A stretch of 64,000 nt of DNA. Source: Hofstenia miamia. Its lineage: Eukaryota > Xenacoelomorpha > Acoela. Made by a program: the position numbers and the translations under genes. The stretch is from positions 1,107,771 to 1,171,770 of the forward strand of contig SCFE01000015.1 of assembly GCA_004352715.1 (NCBI GenBank), written 5' to 3'. The notes beneath the pieces are model-generated. The model was not told the origin of the DNA, searched no databases, and saw only the letters and a program-made list of their open reading frames with translations. Positions 37,163 through 49,330 of this stretch are shown piece after piece; within the stretch, counting starts at the first letter, position 1; every line of letters starts with the position of its first letter.

Positions 37163-38695
37163 CAGTGACGTAGCTAGAGAGACTAGAGGGCATGGACCCT
37201 ATTTTTTTGACGTGGCCCCTTACTGCACCTATGAACAAAAATTACCTTATTCTTGATGTTTGTTTCTTATTCTGTGGAAAATGTAAATTATACTCATTCC
37301 TTTATACAAACGAAGTTAATCTCATAGCGTCAATTTTTTGACAAAACATCATTGGTGATCAACAAATAGCAAGATTTTTCACGTTAGTAGTTGACCAATT
37401 ATCAGACACTCACAGGCCATCTTGAAATGATTATAGTAAAAACTGTAGTACAGATTTCGAAAATTACGATAGTTAAAGCAATGGCTTGTGACAAAGATTA
37501 ATGATAAACCTTGTATTGTTTAATGAAATAGCAGGATTCTCAGAATTATTCTAGAAGAAATAGAAATTCATTGTTAATAATAATTTCTGGAATTTTGATA
37601 ATTAGCAAGAAATGCCACCAAATAATTTCATTTCACACAAAGCTCTTATGAACAATTGCAAAATGGAATTTTCGACATTAATGTGGAAAAAAGGATTTTA
37701 TTTTTCTAATTCAATCGCATAGTTCAATAAATAAGAATCCGATGATTTTTATCCCTACAAGTGTTTGTTTGTTTGAAGTAACTTAAAATTCACAAGTTCA
37801 TTGTCAAAATTTCTTGAGGGTAACCTAATTCACTACTGATACCCTCCGGCCAGAGTTGTCTAGAACTTTTCAAAATTGCCTTAATAATGTACATTCCTTC
37901 TCTAACTTTAATATTTTACAATGATATTCAATTTTACATTTATATTCAAATATAATGCCGTTTTTTTAAAATACATTTAAATTTTCTAAATACAAAATTT
38001 TTGCTTGCAATGGTTTTGGATATGACGGGCCTGTGCCTGTTACTTAACAAGGGCCGGGCCAGGCCAGGCCATGCTTGAGTTGTGGTTTAAAGGGCACGTG
38101 CTTGAAATGACTTCCCGTTGCCTGTACCCACTCAAAACTCGTAGTAAACTTATCCGAAAATAATTACTATTTATAAATTTAGTCCAGTTATATACAGCAA
38201 ATTATGTATTAAATGTAGACTCAATTTTTCAATTTTGCATTAAATTTGCAAATGTTAATACAAATATAATGGAAAAGGTAGTTTTATTTCTACCCATTAA
38301 CGGTTCATTTATCCTTTCAGTAATACTATGTTGCTTCGGTAGAAATCGATCCCAAAGAAAAATGAGCGGTCAATTAGTAATTCTATTTTGCATTAAAGAA
38401 GCTTCAAAATTTAATTCAGTTTTTCTCTATTGTGAGCTTAATCACAAATAAATTCACAAAAAGATATTTTCTAAAATTTTCTAAATTTTACACCATTGTT
38501 TTTGAATTTCATCCGTAATTTGTATTTTTTTATCTTTGCTCTCTCATACCCGGAGAACATGTATCGTGATTCATTGAATTTTTACTTACTTTATTAGTGA
38601 TACTATTGCAATTTACTGCTACCCCGTTTCAAATTTATATGCCAATGTGCCAGCATTGTGGCCCTAAAGATGATAAGCTAAGTACGCCATTGACT
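37163..38695. mobile_element. ~1.5-kb non-autonomous element with CAGTGACGTAGCTA ends
   Basis: It starts CAGTGACGTAGCTAGAG and ends TAAGTACGCCATTGACTG, whose reverse complement begins CAGTCAATGGCGTACTTA. CAGTG(G/A)CGTAGC-type termini are common among hAT-like elements. No transposase was recognised inside. A GC-rich patch with GGGCCGGGCCAGGCCAGGCC occurs near 38050. Flanking octamers do not match, so the ends or the target duplication have decayed. Confidence 0.5.
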
Positions 38696-39081
38696 GCTGT
38701 GCAACGAACGATTTAATATACAACAAATTTACTGATTTTCTATTGATTTAAAGGAGACTTATCATTACTAATTTATTAATGTCATTTTAGTGTTACTAAT
38801 GAATTATTTACTGTAACTTCCAACTAAATCACAATCTACAATATAAAATAAGAAATCTATCAGGAATTATTTACATGGGCAATATATAGATATTGACGAA
38901 GTGGTAAAGTGTCAAAAAAATTTACATATTCTTGTAAAATAGGTAGAATAATGTAAGTGCATAGAACCATGCCAATTTATTTTCTAGAAAACTTTCAGCG
39001 TATATAGCAAGCCGTATGCCTAATTTGATGTTTGAATTCTGCTATTTGGCTTAATTATGAATGATAAACAAAATTTCTCAC

Positions 39082-39242
39082 AGTGTTCATTTCTGGTTTG
39101 AGGTCTGAGATGAAAGTTAAATCATGAGTATTTGATAACAGTTCACTACCATTGATTCCACAAACTACAGATACTTGAAGAACAGTAGCATTTGTTGGAG
39201 TACCATTTTCATGTTTGACCATAGCATGCATGGTGAATCGTT
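39082..39242 (-). CDS. long gene exon 10
   Basis: Acceptor ACATTTTAG|AA, donor AACACT|GTGAGA, phase 1 to 0. It encodes RFTMHAMVKHENGTPTNATV, then LQVSVVCGINGSELLS. This is a first-half DUF11-like unit (strand, ENGTPTNA turn, strand) parallel to exon 18. The A left over from exon 9 completes a lysine codon. Confidence 0.75.
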
Positions 39243-40769
39243 CTAAAATGTTTTCGAATTAACTGTAAATTTGGGAAACTAATTCGGTTAATTGTCAGCC
39301 ACATGAAAAATTGCTTTTCCTCATTTTACAAAAAATCTGTTGTTTAGCAAAAAAAATATTTCAAATCGCTGCTCAATTGCCAGAAATTAAGATAATTGAT
39401 TTTTTTCTCTTCTGTTATTGAAGTATTCTTAGAATTATCCTTTGGATAAAAGATTAATAAAATTGCTCATGTAAGTAAGTAAGTAAGAAATTATATTTAT
39501 AAACAGCCTTTGACCAAAAATGGCTTTGCACAATAAAATTAATAACATAAAAGGAAAAATAATAGTTAATAACACAAAAGTAGTGAAGGTAAAAAAATGT
39601 CTGCACCAAAGCATCAATGATCACTATAGAAAATATCAAAGGACTTCATTTTTTGTGCAAAAACAAAGGATTTAGCCAAACGATAACTTTGTGGATATAA
39701 ATCTACAATAATCTACTACTGACCTTATAATAGACTGATATATTTTGTAACATATGTGCAGTGAATGCCACACTTTTTTAATCTAACAAGAAAAATTCCC
39801 CTTTCGAAGGTTTGCATAACGAGGTATTTAGTGTTACTGCCCCATTTTAGATCATCATGAAAATCTACGCCTAGAAGTTTATCTGAAGTTATTTGTTTGA
39901 TATGATAATCATCAAAAAGATTTCATGTATAGTGCAAGCATTATACTTGTGAGGGGGTCTTTACTATATGCATTTTTAAGTTTCTTACTTTCATAATTTT
40001 TGACGTAGTTATCTGGAACTTTTTCATATAATTTTTTTTAATTGCCAGAATTTAATAAAATGTAAATTTAATAATTTTTTAAAGAAAAATGAGATGTGGG
40101 TCCATTACAGAACCTTGAGATTGCATATAATTAATAATGATGTAATGACAAGTACCCTAGCGTTCAAGTAAAACATGTAAACAATTCTAATGGAATCTTC
40201 TTCAATGTGTATACCAAGTAGAAGCCAAGATTGTGTAAGTCGATTACATGGAATTAACCATTTCATTTGCATAAGTTACATGCATTTTAAAGCCATGAAA
40301 TAGTCTGTGGCTTAAGAAATTGGACATTACATATCTTTGTTGTTAAACACATGTAGGAGTGACACTAAAGTGTATGGATAAAGATCATATTGGGGACATG
40401 ATACTTTTCATCCGCAAACTTGTGTTGCATGTCCTTGTTTGAATTAGAAATGTAGCTCTAAAAAGTGACCTACTAACGCAAAAACGATGTTAATATATTT
40501 CCAAAAAATAATATTATTCAGTACTGGTTGTAAGAAAAATCTATCTATATTATAGTTGGTAATAAAATTTTGGATCAGACGCAATTGTAGTAAAGCTTTG
40601 CATGAGTATTAGATGGGAGATTCTACGTTTGAAATAACAGTGTAAGACCCTGAAAGCATGCAGTAGAGAGTGTTAATATTTGTACATTTTCATTTATAGG
40701 TCTTGAAGCAAAGCAAACTAGCAATTATCTTCCCTTTTTATGATAACTATATACATACTTAGTACTTAC

Positions 40770-40864
40770 TATCATAAATGTCAAACTGGAAAGGAAGAAA
40801 TTTCAAGACTTCTAAGGACTTAATTTGAATGGAAGCTATTTCTTGCAGTCCATCATTATTCGTA
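40770..40864 (-). CDS. long gene exon 9
   Basis: Acceptor GTGATTTAG|T, donor TATGATA|GTAAGT, phase 2 to 1; 95 bases. It reads TNNDGLQEIASIQIKSLEVL, then KFLPFQFDIYD. Both flanking junctions are phase-consistent, which is strong support for such a small exon. Confidence 0.7.
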
Positions 40865-40910
40865 CTAAATCACATTTTAAATAACTGAACAGTGTTGTGC
40901 AAGATATTAC

Positions 40911-41173
40911 TCATTTAATTGCATATCTAAACTATCATTTTCAAATGTATGGTAAAGATGACGCATGTATGGAAGGGAGAATCCACCATTAGTAATGTAG
41001 ATGTTTCTAATGCTGAAGAATTCTCTATGACTGAGTTCGATATCGCAGTATAAGTCTTGAAACGTTCCATACTCGAAAAATTCGACAGTGATGTTTACTC
41101 CAATAGTTTCATATTCAAAAAATAACTCCTCCACAGCATCTGTCACGCTTGTAAACATTAAAAGTTCATTTTT
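40911..41173 (-). CDS. long gene exon 8
   Basis: Acceptor TATAATTTAG|AA, donor AAATGA|GTAATA, phase 0 to 2. It encodes KNELLMFTSVTDAVEELFFE, then YETIGVNITVEFFEYG and on. Tyrosine- and phenylalanine-rich strands and an NIT sequon are present. The phase-2 end is confirmed by exon 9. Confidence 0.75.
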
Positions 41174-41945
41174 CTAAATTATATACATTCATTTATGAAC
41201 AACAAAAAAATGTGTGAAAATTGCTTAAAAAATTTAAATATACACATTGTAATGGACTTAGTATTAGTGTGTAGTTAAGGGAAGTAATCTACGAGCTGAA
41301 ACTGCTGATAGAAATTCAGCTTTAGAAATTTGAATACAATTTATTACATTACAGCTTGAAACTAAATGTATGAAATTATCCATTCAAACACTATCAATTA
41401 AATTGCAATTCTAGCATGCTATTTATTGCTGCAATACTACCTAACGAAAATTCAAATCCAATAAGAAAGACTAATAGAAATGTGATTCAACTACATTTAA
41501 TCTTATTGGTGATTTAGAATCAACATAAATTTTTAGAAAATATTGTTATCAATTTACTAAAATAAATGCCTCCAGAAATGCTCAAGAACTTTTTTTATTC
41601 TTTTTCACTGTTTTTTGAACTAACACTAATTTTAAATGACTAAAAAATAAGGCAAATCAAATGAATTGACAAAAGAATTTCTGAGCAAGAATAATTTATA
41701 CATTTTCCAATTGCGCATTTTGATTTGTATATTTACCATACTGCTCCAAAGCTGTGAAGTATAATTGCTATTAAAATGTCATTAAAAATTTGAATTTTTA
41801 GGATTTCTTTGATAGTTACTTCCCAGCTGAGAAAATAACCGGAAACAAATTTTTCAATCGAATGATATATATGGTGCAGCATTACTAACGAAATTATAAT
41901 GTATGTTTTCGACGCATAATTGAGAAGTATGTGCAGAAATCTTAC

Positions 41946-42192
41946 TCCAGGTATTTCGTTGAGATAGCTAGCAATTGGAATATGAACGAAGTTACCGGGA
42001 GACAAGAAAACTCTGAAATTAGTGTCTTGTTGAACCTGCAACGCCATTCCAATTATAAAGTTACTTCCGGCTTCTTGCTTAATGGAGTCTGCGTAGACAG
42101 TAAAGAACTCTCTGGATGACACCTCACTGTTACTCATTCCTACAACTGTTAATCTCGGAGCACATCCAGTGAATCCATCCAAGGCAATAAAT
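41946..42192 (-). CDS. long gene exon 7
   Basis: Acceptor TGCGTTTAG|A, donor CCTGGA|GTAAGA, phase 2 to 0. It reads FIALDGFTGCAPRLTVVGMS and on to GMALQVQQDTNFRVFLSPGN. The segment GC-x-PR-x-T-V-V-G is shared with the candidate paralogue exon at 61650-61879 (GCTPRKITIIG). A second possible donor at the CCCGG|TAAC site is excluded because it would bring a stop in exon 8. Confidence 0.75.
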
Positions 42193-43721
42193 CTAAACGC
42201 AAATTTTAGAAATCAACCAGAAATATCATTGCTATGGGAAGTTTTTTGTCAGAGTTACAAGTTGGCTGGTATTCGGGGATATATTCAATTTTTTTCGCGC
42301 TCGAGTTGAATCTGGACCGTCTTAATCACCAAAGATAGTAATAGGCTTGCACAAACTGTATAGAGTAATTTGTTGACTCAAGGAGGCTCAATGTTCACCT
42401 GATATTCCAAATAAAATTGTGCGAAACTTGTAATACCCATTTTCTCACTGAAGTTTAGTCGCAGAAGATATTTCATTCGTTAAAGATTTAAGTTTTGAAA
42501 CACACAAACACACAAAATCAATCGCTTACATCAAAAAATTTAAAACATGGTAGACGACAATGAAACACTGGAGGCGATATGGAGAACTTTTTCTGATTCA
42601 ATACGGTAAAACAAAGAATAATTTGTCAGCTGAAAAATATGGACATAAAGTACAAATATGTTTTAGCAGGTAATTTACGTACCCTGATTTTTGTTTTCTC
42701 TAAATTCAAGCTTAGAATATTTTTGCACCTAATTGGCTAGTCCGTCGCTAGCCCTGGATTACTTTCACCTGGTCGACTTGTTAATGATCACAGGGGTATT
42801 CTGTGAGTCATTTGATTAGAATAAACTTTGTTCGTAATAAATGTTTTTTAGTCAAGGTTATACCAGGCTAACGTGAACCAAGTTACCAGTCACTGAGTTG
42901 ATGAAACTACAATTAAAACTGACAGATATTAAAAATTAACCACAGAACGCGCTGAGATAAAATGGATGCCACGGAATCAATTAATCATTCTATCACATAT
43001 GTATACGACTGTTCCAAATTTAATGCCCATCGAATGCAAAAAATGCCAATAAATTTTTGACCTAATAAATTATTTTGTAACATTACGTAGGGTCTTTAAT
43101 ACTTTTAGTGCAATATTGTGCTCAAACAATAAAATATATAAAATGACAGTATTTAGGACAAGAAATTCGAATTGCAGTGCAAAAGTGTTACCGATGTAAT
43201 TCAGCAAATTATTCCAAACTATAGTAAAAGAAACTTCCTAATGAAGAGAGCAAGATGCTAGTAGATTCGAGTGGTCTACCAGATAATATTATTTATAATG
43301 TAGTAATGTAAATGCAATAATTATATTTCTATAATTGCTTGATTGTCTGATAATTATTGGACCAGAGGTTTACAAAAATGACCAGTGTCATTTGTCATTT
43401 GAGGGCTGTGCTGGAAAATAAAAATTAGTCAACAATTATAATTTGCTAGGGATGGGATTGGGCCTCATAAAAGCTATATAACTTGAATCTGGACCTAAAT
43501 TAGAGTACTTACGATGGCAGTTCTATTTAACTAAAGCATGATATAAATTAGGATAACATGGGAAACAACTTTTTTTATAGAAATCAGGTATGACATTTAG
43601 TTACAAGTCACCGTTCGCAACTTCAGTTTCTTCCAATTGATAACTAGGGTTCAAAAATAATTTTCAAGATGCTAAGAGTAATATTAGTAAAACAATTACA
43701 AATTATCAAGACTTTACTAAC

Positions 43722-43885
43722 ATTGGAAACAAAGCCTTTAGTGCTAATGGAGGGAAGTCGAACTTGGTAGCAAAATCGATGCCGAACGCCTGATTTGTGA
43801 ACGTATATTTGCGATAGACAATAATAGTAGAACCTTTCAACGTTCCTGATGCACTTCTAACAACAACATCGTCAAAAGTATAGTC
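43722..43885 (-). CDS. long gene exon 6
   Basis: Acceptor AAAATTTAG|GA, donor CCAAT|GTTAGT, phase 0 to 2. It reads DYTFDDVVVRSASGTLKGST, then IIVYRKYTFTNQAFGIDFAT. A nearby GTAAAG donor would put exon 7 out of frame, so GTTAGT was chosen. Confidence 0.7.
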
Positions 43886-44124
43886 CTAAATTTTTATGTT
43901 AAAGTCGTCACAATTCACATCTAGAGAGAGTGAGAGAAAGAGCCCTAGTACCTTCATATAAAAAATCACATCTATTTCATTAGTCTATTTTTTTCAAATT
44001 TCCCACATATCATTTGCTGTATTTTTTCTTTAATAATTTGAGAAAATTTTCGTCATTCCATTGTATTATGTTGTTAAACTCTGTTCTATGTTTATTGGGT
44101 AGGCCTTTAAAGGAGATAATAGCT

Positions 44125-44591
44125 TGAGATGAATGCGGCGCTGTAAGACTGCAGTAGTGATTTACACAATTGCGGTGGTTAGCCATAGAATTAAAACAAC
44201 TTGTGGTGGCATAAAAGCTATACAGATAACGTGTTTTGTTTTAAGATTTTAAATCCTTAAGTTTTTCTCAAAAAACCGTTTCTGAAGCAAAATTAAAAGA
44301 TTTCACATACAAAATATTAAAAGTAATTTTTACATATTTCATGGGCAATTTGATTCTACCCTAATAAAATTGAACGAAATGACAAAAGAGCTAAGAAATT
44401 GTCTTTAAACTTTTCTGAGAATGATCTATAACCCTAAAAAATTCAGAAATTCTATCTTTTCTTACGAAGATAAAAATCGCCATTGTTGTGGTATACCGCG
44501 GTAAAATTTAGTTTATTGCGGTGGTTTGCTGTGAAGTTTTTTTCTCTGCGGTGTAGAAAATTTTACAAGGCCTGTACCGCGCTCATCTCTA
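44125..44591. mobile_element. ~470-bp hAT-like MITE
   Basis: The ends are inverse: left TTGAGATGAATGCGGCGCTG, right GTACCGCGCTCATCTCTAA. The subterminal regions repeat TTGCGGTGGTTAGC, GTGGTATACCGCGGT and TTGCGGTGGTTTGCTGTG, as is usual for hAT MITEs. It lies in the intron between exons 5 and 6 of the long gene. The exact target duplication is unclear. Confidence 0.6.
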
Positions 44592-45075
44592 ATAATAACT
44601 TCTACCATAAATCAGTTCGTGTGATTCTATCATGACAAACCTTGAGACATATTCACAACACTATAAAGTAATCATTTTTATAACACTGAGATTCGCCCAT
44701 GAAACAATATATTCATTGCTTGCAATAATAAATCAGTTCGGCAATGATTCTAGTTTATTTCAGTTACAAACAGGGTTTTCTGAATTGGGCGACATCTTAG
44801 TCGTGATCAAGTGAGCGACCAAAATATTTTATAAAATATTGAAAAAAATTAACCCTTTTCCGACATTACTTCTTAATTTTTTTGAATTTTTTACTACATC
44901 AATGGCTACGAATATCGGTTCAAGTATTCTTTGGGTTCAAATCTCGTTTTCTGGAAATCCGGATAATTAAAAAACTCGGGTTTTCCTAAGTACTTGTTCA
45001 TAAGCTATGGATTATTACAAGCCTTGGAAAAACTCTAACTTTACCCAGCTATGGAATATAAATATATTAACTTAC

Positions 45076-45233
45076 GCTTTCATCAAGATCGTCTGCTTTT
45101 TCTATTAAGATAATTTTCCTTATTAAGTCGTTGGCATCATAGTCAGAAATTCGTAATTTTGTCACGGGATCTGACAAAAATGCACTTCGGTTGAATTTAA
45201 AATAAACGTCGATATCGTAATTGAAGTTCACCT
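45076..45233 (-). CDS. long gene exon 5
   Basis: Acceptor CTATTTTTAG|AG, donor GAAAGC|GTAAGTT, phase 1 to 0. It reads VNFNYDIDVYFKFNRSAFLS and on to RKIILIEKADDLDES. It joins exon 4 through a split glutamate codon. Alternating strands and an NRS sequon suit an extracellular domain. Confidence 0.75.
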
Positions 45234-45944
45234 CTAAAAATAGGTTGGTTTGTTCTTACAACATATTCTACGTTGTAATCACCGGTTTGTATATACATAT
45301 TTATCATATAGTGTTTCTATAATTTTCTTCAAGTGTTACATAATGATTTTTGCCCATCGACTGCTGTTTGTGCAGCTTGATTGGGATGCAACACGAATTA
45401 TAAACAAAATAGTAAATACCTCAGGCGATATTCCAATATGTATAAATTTATTGCAGAAATTTGACTTAAATTTTAGCTTGACTGAAGAAAACAATACATT
45501 TGCTCTAAGAAAGTAAATATATACAATTATTATGTTCTGCTAATATTAACACTAGAAACGCGACGATTTTTCAAAATGACCTGCAAGCCTTTTTGTTTGC
45601 CTTATTATTTATTCACCAAAAACACTAGCAGGTACAAATATTATGTTGATAATCTCATTGAATTTCCTATTTGTAGAAATTTTGTTTATTTTCAATAACT
45701 TTCACATTTGAAACATCACTTGTAAATTTATTCTCAAGGAGTGCTCACTGTTGTAGAATTAAAAAACATATTTTCGCACAGTTTACTAGGATCATTTTCA
45801 TTCGCAAAAATATTTCTTTTTGGGCTTAATAGATGTGCAACCCAATGGCTACATTGCAAAATTTCGGATTTTCAATTGCTGCAATTTAATCAAAGCGGAT
45901 GTAAAATGTATAGAGTTGAGTCCAATATTCTGAATTGTGACTAA

Positions 45945-46025
45945 CGCCATGGTTAGACTATGTGATTGGTCACGCGTGATCTGTCACATTTTCTTGCAAC
46001 CAATCACGTAGTCTAACCGTTGCGT
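45945..46025. repeat. 81-bp palindromic mini-MITE
   Basis: The left arm ACGCCATGGTTAGACTATGT (then GATTGG) is the inverse, with two changes, of the right arm (CCAATC then ACGTAGTCTAACCGTTGCGT). The loop is about 30 bases. It lies between exons 4 and 5 of the long gene. Confidence 0.7.
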
Positions 46026-46091
46026 AGGCATTGATATATGATCATAAAAACTTTTGATAATGTGTATGTAAAAGTAGTGAAAAATCCTAAC

Positions 46092-46428
46092 CTTTGACTA
46101 CCAGCTTATTTCTGATCATGTCAATTCTAAATGGACTTTCATCTCCCCACAGAATGTCGACAGGCTCAAGGGAATCCATGTATTCTGCGTTTGAAAGTGA
46201 CATACCACCTGGAATAACTGGGAGAAAAGCTGGGTTTCCCATTGTGATTTCACAGATACATCCAACTAAAGGATTTTCAAGCGATGCAAACAGAGCGGCG
46301 CCATTCAAAACTGTTAAAGAATTAGGATATTGAAAGTTGTACACCAGTTTTGTTTGCTCTTCACGATATACTGAAAGATCTGAATCATCAGTTGGTGTCA
46401 TTGTCGGCCGAGTTTCGTCATAGTTAGG
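46092..46428 (-). CDS. long gene exon 4
   Basis: Acceptor ACCATTTAG|CC, donor GTCAAAG|GTTAGG, phase 0 to 1; 112 codons. It begins PNYDETRPTMTPTDDSDLSV and continues with VYNFQYPNSLTVLNGAALFA and PVDILWGDESPFRIDM. The two cysteines in GCICEI may pair. It follows exon 3 as the third piece of the first repeat. Confidence 0.8.
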
Positions 46429-46513
46429 CTAAATGGTTGCGTTCAGAAATTGCAGTTTCGCACTAGCAGACTTTTTAACATAAACATATAAAAATGAGCA
46501 GTTATTGCTTTAC

Positions 46514-46726
46514 CATACTATCGGAGACATTGTAGGCCAATTGGGCAATCCATATTATTTCAGAGGAACGATCTTCAATATCTGTAAACTTAACACCACC
46601 AGTTACCCAGTAGTAGTCATCACTTCTAGCGTATTGCTGGTCAACTACAATTGCTGCAAACTCTATCTCAATGGTTGCATCACATGGAGGTGATAAAGGG
46701 CCAAAATGAAATGAAGCAGTATCCAT
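46514..46726 (-). CDS. long gene exon 3: second half of first DUF11-like repeat
   Basis: Acceptor CAAACTTAG|AT, donor AGTATG|GTAAAG, phase 0 to 0; 71 codons. It reads MDTASFHFGPLSPPCDATIE, then IEFAAIVVD, then YYWVTGGVKFTDIED. The A-S-F-x-x-G-x-L-x-x-x-x-x-A-T-I-x-I pattern is the second-half signature of DUF11-type repeats. A close relative (about 62% identical by hand count) is encoded at 62881-63090. Confidence 0.8.
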
Positions 46727-47044
46727 CTAAGTTTGAAATCATGTTTATTAAAATCTAGATAGAATAGTAGACTAGGAATTATTCATGTTATGCACATGTA
46801 GAACTTTCCAAATAAAATATTTTCCAATAATATTAATCTCACCTAGTAAAGTGTTTAGCTTATAATTTTGGCTAAATTGCAAATTCTATTAAATAAAATA
46901 TCTTAATTTAGGCATTAAATTTAAGCAGGTGTGGAAGTATGTTTTAAATTTGTAGGCTTAATATGCTTCTTGGGGATATGCAATTGAAGCCATGAAAACT
47001 TATAGATGAAATAATAAAATGAATAACACATTTTGCTAACTTAC

Positions 47045-47338
47045 ATATGGAAATATGGTATCATTCCAACGGTAGAGATTGCCATCAATAATAGGAAGAT
47101 CTTCCACAGTCATCCTGCACTCTGGGGTGTTCGGCTTGTAAACAATTCTTTTAACATATGGTCGTTTCACAAATCCCATTACACTCACACCTCTATCATT
47201 AAGATCAAATTCTACATAATAAGGCACTCTTCCACCCTCGCCTAACTTAAGTTCAAATAAATAATTGAGGACATTGCCGTATTCTAGGACTTTGATATCA
47301 GTTGCAACCTCTGTTAATTCGATTTCCACACTGGTATT
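47045..47338 (-). CDS. long gene exon 2
   Basis: Acceptor ACAATTTAG|AA, donor CCATAT|GTAAGT, phase 0 to 0; 98 codons. It reads NTSVEIELTEVATDIKVLEY and on to YYVEFDLNDRGVSVMGF and DLPIIDGNLYRWNDT. It is the beta-strand-rich first half of the first repeat, immediately after the hydrophobic exon 1. Confidence 0.8.
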
Positions 47339-47384
47339 CTAAATTGTACAAACTACATTTTAATATTGAGAATTGAAGACTTAC

Positions 47385-47428
47385 AAACAATGCTGCTGGT
47401 CTCAAGAGGCACACGAGCAACAAAGTTC
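47385..47428 (-). CDS. long gene exon 1 as found: signal-peptide core
   Basis: A 44-base exon, acceptor GTAATTTAG|GA, donor TTGTTT|GTAAGT. It encodes TLLLVCLLRPAALF, a hydrophobic signal-peptide core running directly into exon 2. The first codon is split, and the frame upstream of the acceptor hits TAG without a Met. The initiator must therefore be in a further upstream exon that I could not find. Confidence 0.6.
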
Positions 47429-48012
47429 CTAAATTACAATGATTGAAATTCTATTCAATATTTTCATGGAATGATTAGTTAATTCTCTTAACTCATTTTA
47501 GAAAAATGTGAAAAATTATATTAATTTGTTTTTCCTCAAATAAATTTAAGCATTAACTGGTTTTCTTTCAAAATTGTTTTGAAATCGCTCGCACATGTAA
47601 TTTTCATTTTTCATTACAAAAACAATTTATTTTATATATATATAACTATTTCCATTTTTGTAGAATTTAATCTTGGCCATGACACTATGACTTGCCTAAA
47701 ACCAAAAATGACATAGTGCTAACTAGGAGTAACACTGGAAAAAACTATGAAAAATGACGACAATTTGATAAAGGTATCAAAAGCCGAACAACGATGTCTA
47801 ATGAGAGAGTATTGAATTTATGCCACTCGACATCTTCATCTTAGGAAAGTGTTGATTTCAATTAATAAAATTAGACAAAGGCTAAGTAAGTATTCAATGA
47901 AAGAACACAACTTGCAGCAGTTAGTACCGTAATCTTAGATAAAAAGATGTTTTGATTTTTATAAATAGATCCTCATTCTTAGCGTACAAGAATAAACATC
48001 TGCACGGGAAAG

Positions 48013-49258
48013 GCCTTTAAAGTAGATTTAATGCAGAAATTGCTGAAAACTCAAAATGGAGTTGATATTATCAAACGATTTGTAAAAACATAGGAAAGTT
48101 TTTTAGTGTTATAAAATAACTTTTTTTCTAATTGTTTGAAAAATTCCTATGGCGCAATTGAAAAAAATAATGTTTCACGGAGGAGTTTCTTAGAACTGTA
48201 TTCTTTGATTTTAAAATAGGAACGTTATATTCGGATAGTCCGTATTAAATAGAGCAACTAATAAATTAATACAGCAAGAAATGAAAATGATGTAATTCCA
48301 ACTTGATAATTGAAGTAAAATGTTGAAAGATGACATTTCCAGAATAATTTGGGGAAATTAATTCACAAAATTACAAATTTGTATAGTAAGTAAATAAATA
48401 TTGGCAAATAAGAATATTTCTCAATGCTGACGATTACAACATCAAAAAAAATTTAGGCTATAAACATTTATTTTCAAAAACATTAGAAATGTTCATTATT
48501 TTTTGGTTACTGTCAATTTTATACATTTTTTCCCGTCTATGCTAAAACTTTTGAACTACATAGTGATCAGATATTTTCTTGTTCTTTGCCCAAAATACAA
48601 CCCTAATCGTCATCCCTTTAGCGTCCCAATCGCCATAGAAATAAGTATCCTCTGTTTTGCAAATTATTACTTGATTCAATTCTCCAATGTATTTTCCACT
48701 GTGGTAGAAACGATTTGTATCACCTCGTTCAAAATCATCAAAATACAAAGTCATCATCTTGAATGATCCTGAACACGAATCACCACAAAATTCAATTTCA
48801 ATATCATCATCAGTTCCTGATCCCAAAGAGTCTCTCGTTTCAATTGTAACAATATAAAAAGCTTTACTTGAAGCCTCATACATGATTAGAAATGCAATGC
48901 ATAGCAGGATTTTGACCAAAACCATTTGTGTTCAAAATAAAAATATTATTCTTTTACCACAAAAAAACTACGACATAAGTTGTTCATCAAAAAGCAAAGA
49001 ACGTTATTATCAAAATTTAAGATTTAAGTGGAAACAGAATTGTTGTACAATTTTAGTTTTTCTAAATTGCAATAAAAAAAAAAAAAAGTCAAAATGAATC
49101 AGAATGGGATTCGTATACGTAATCGTAATTTTATTTTCATATTCCATAGACGACAACGACTGCGTGCATTTAGTGAGGAGGCAGATGCCAAACATAAAAG
49201 GATAAAAAATATTATGGCATTAACTTCTTATTCATACTCCCAGTCAAATAAAAATTAA
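48013..49258. repeat. direct duplication, copy 1
   Basis: About 1.2 kb nearly identical, in the same orientation, to 52011-53177, differing by scattered substitutions and small indels. It includes the whole PLAT-type gene with its 5' and 3' flanks. The edges are CCTTTAAAGTA on the left and CATACTCCCAG on the right. Confidence 0.85.
48542..48925 (-). CDS. small secreted PLAT-like protein, copy 1 (C-terminally truncated)
   Basis: 127 codons, single exon. The signal peptide MVLVKILLCIAFLIMYEASS is followed by a single PLAT/LH2-like domain: FYIVTIETRDSLGSGTDDDI, then IEIEFCGDS, FERGDTNRFYHSGKYIGEL and GDWDAKGMTIRVVFW. PLAT domains are beta-sandwiches that bind lipid or protein. Relative to copy 2, a 2-base deletion near 48553 turns the GKSF turn into QKF and an early stop, removing about 20 residues. 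It may be on the way to a pseudogene or make a shorter protein. Confidence 0.7.
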   Translation of the reverse strand: MVLVKILLCIAFLIMYEASSKAFYIVTIETRDSLGSGTDDDIEIEFCGDSCSGSFKMMTLYFDDFERGDTNRFYHSGKYIGELNQVIICKTEDTYFYGDWDAKGMTIRVVFWAKNKKISDHYVVQKF

Positions 49259-49330
49259 AATCAAATTATATTTAAATGCTTCATTAACTGATTCACAACA
49301 AAATAAACTCAAATATATATATATATATAT

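Larger units (their letters stand above)
10843..47428 (-). other. long minus-strand gene: DUF11-like repeats + FA58C + Asp-box protein (gene span)
   Basis: Span of a reconstructed gene with about 26 coding exons (listed separately), which together give about 1500 residues. Exons were joined only where a GT donor, an AG acceptor and intron phase agree. All joins agree except two places (35.3 to 30.5 kb and 30.3 to 24.5 kb), where a small exon appears to be missing. Order in the protein: hydrophobic start; repeated beta-sandwich units of DUF11-like character (residues ~15-1180); one FA58C domain (~1182-1330); then a part containing an Asp-box-type motif (~1354-1483). No transmembrane segment was seen, so it is probably secreted. 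Introns carry many transposons. The initiator ATG lies in an unfound upstream exon and the last exon is tentative. I do not recognise the whole architecture as any named protein. Confidence 0.7.
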
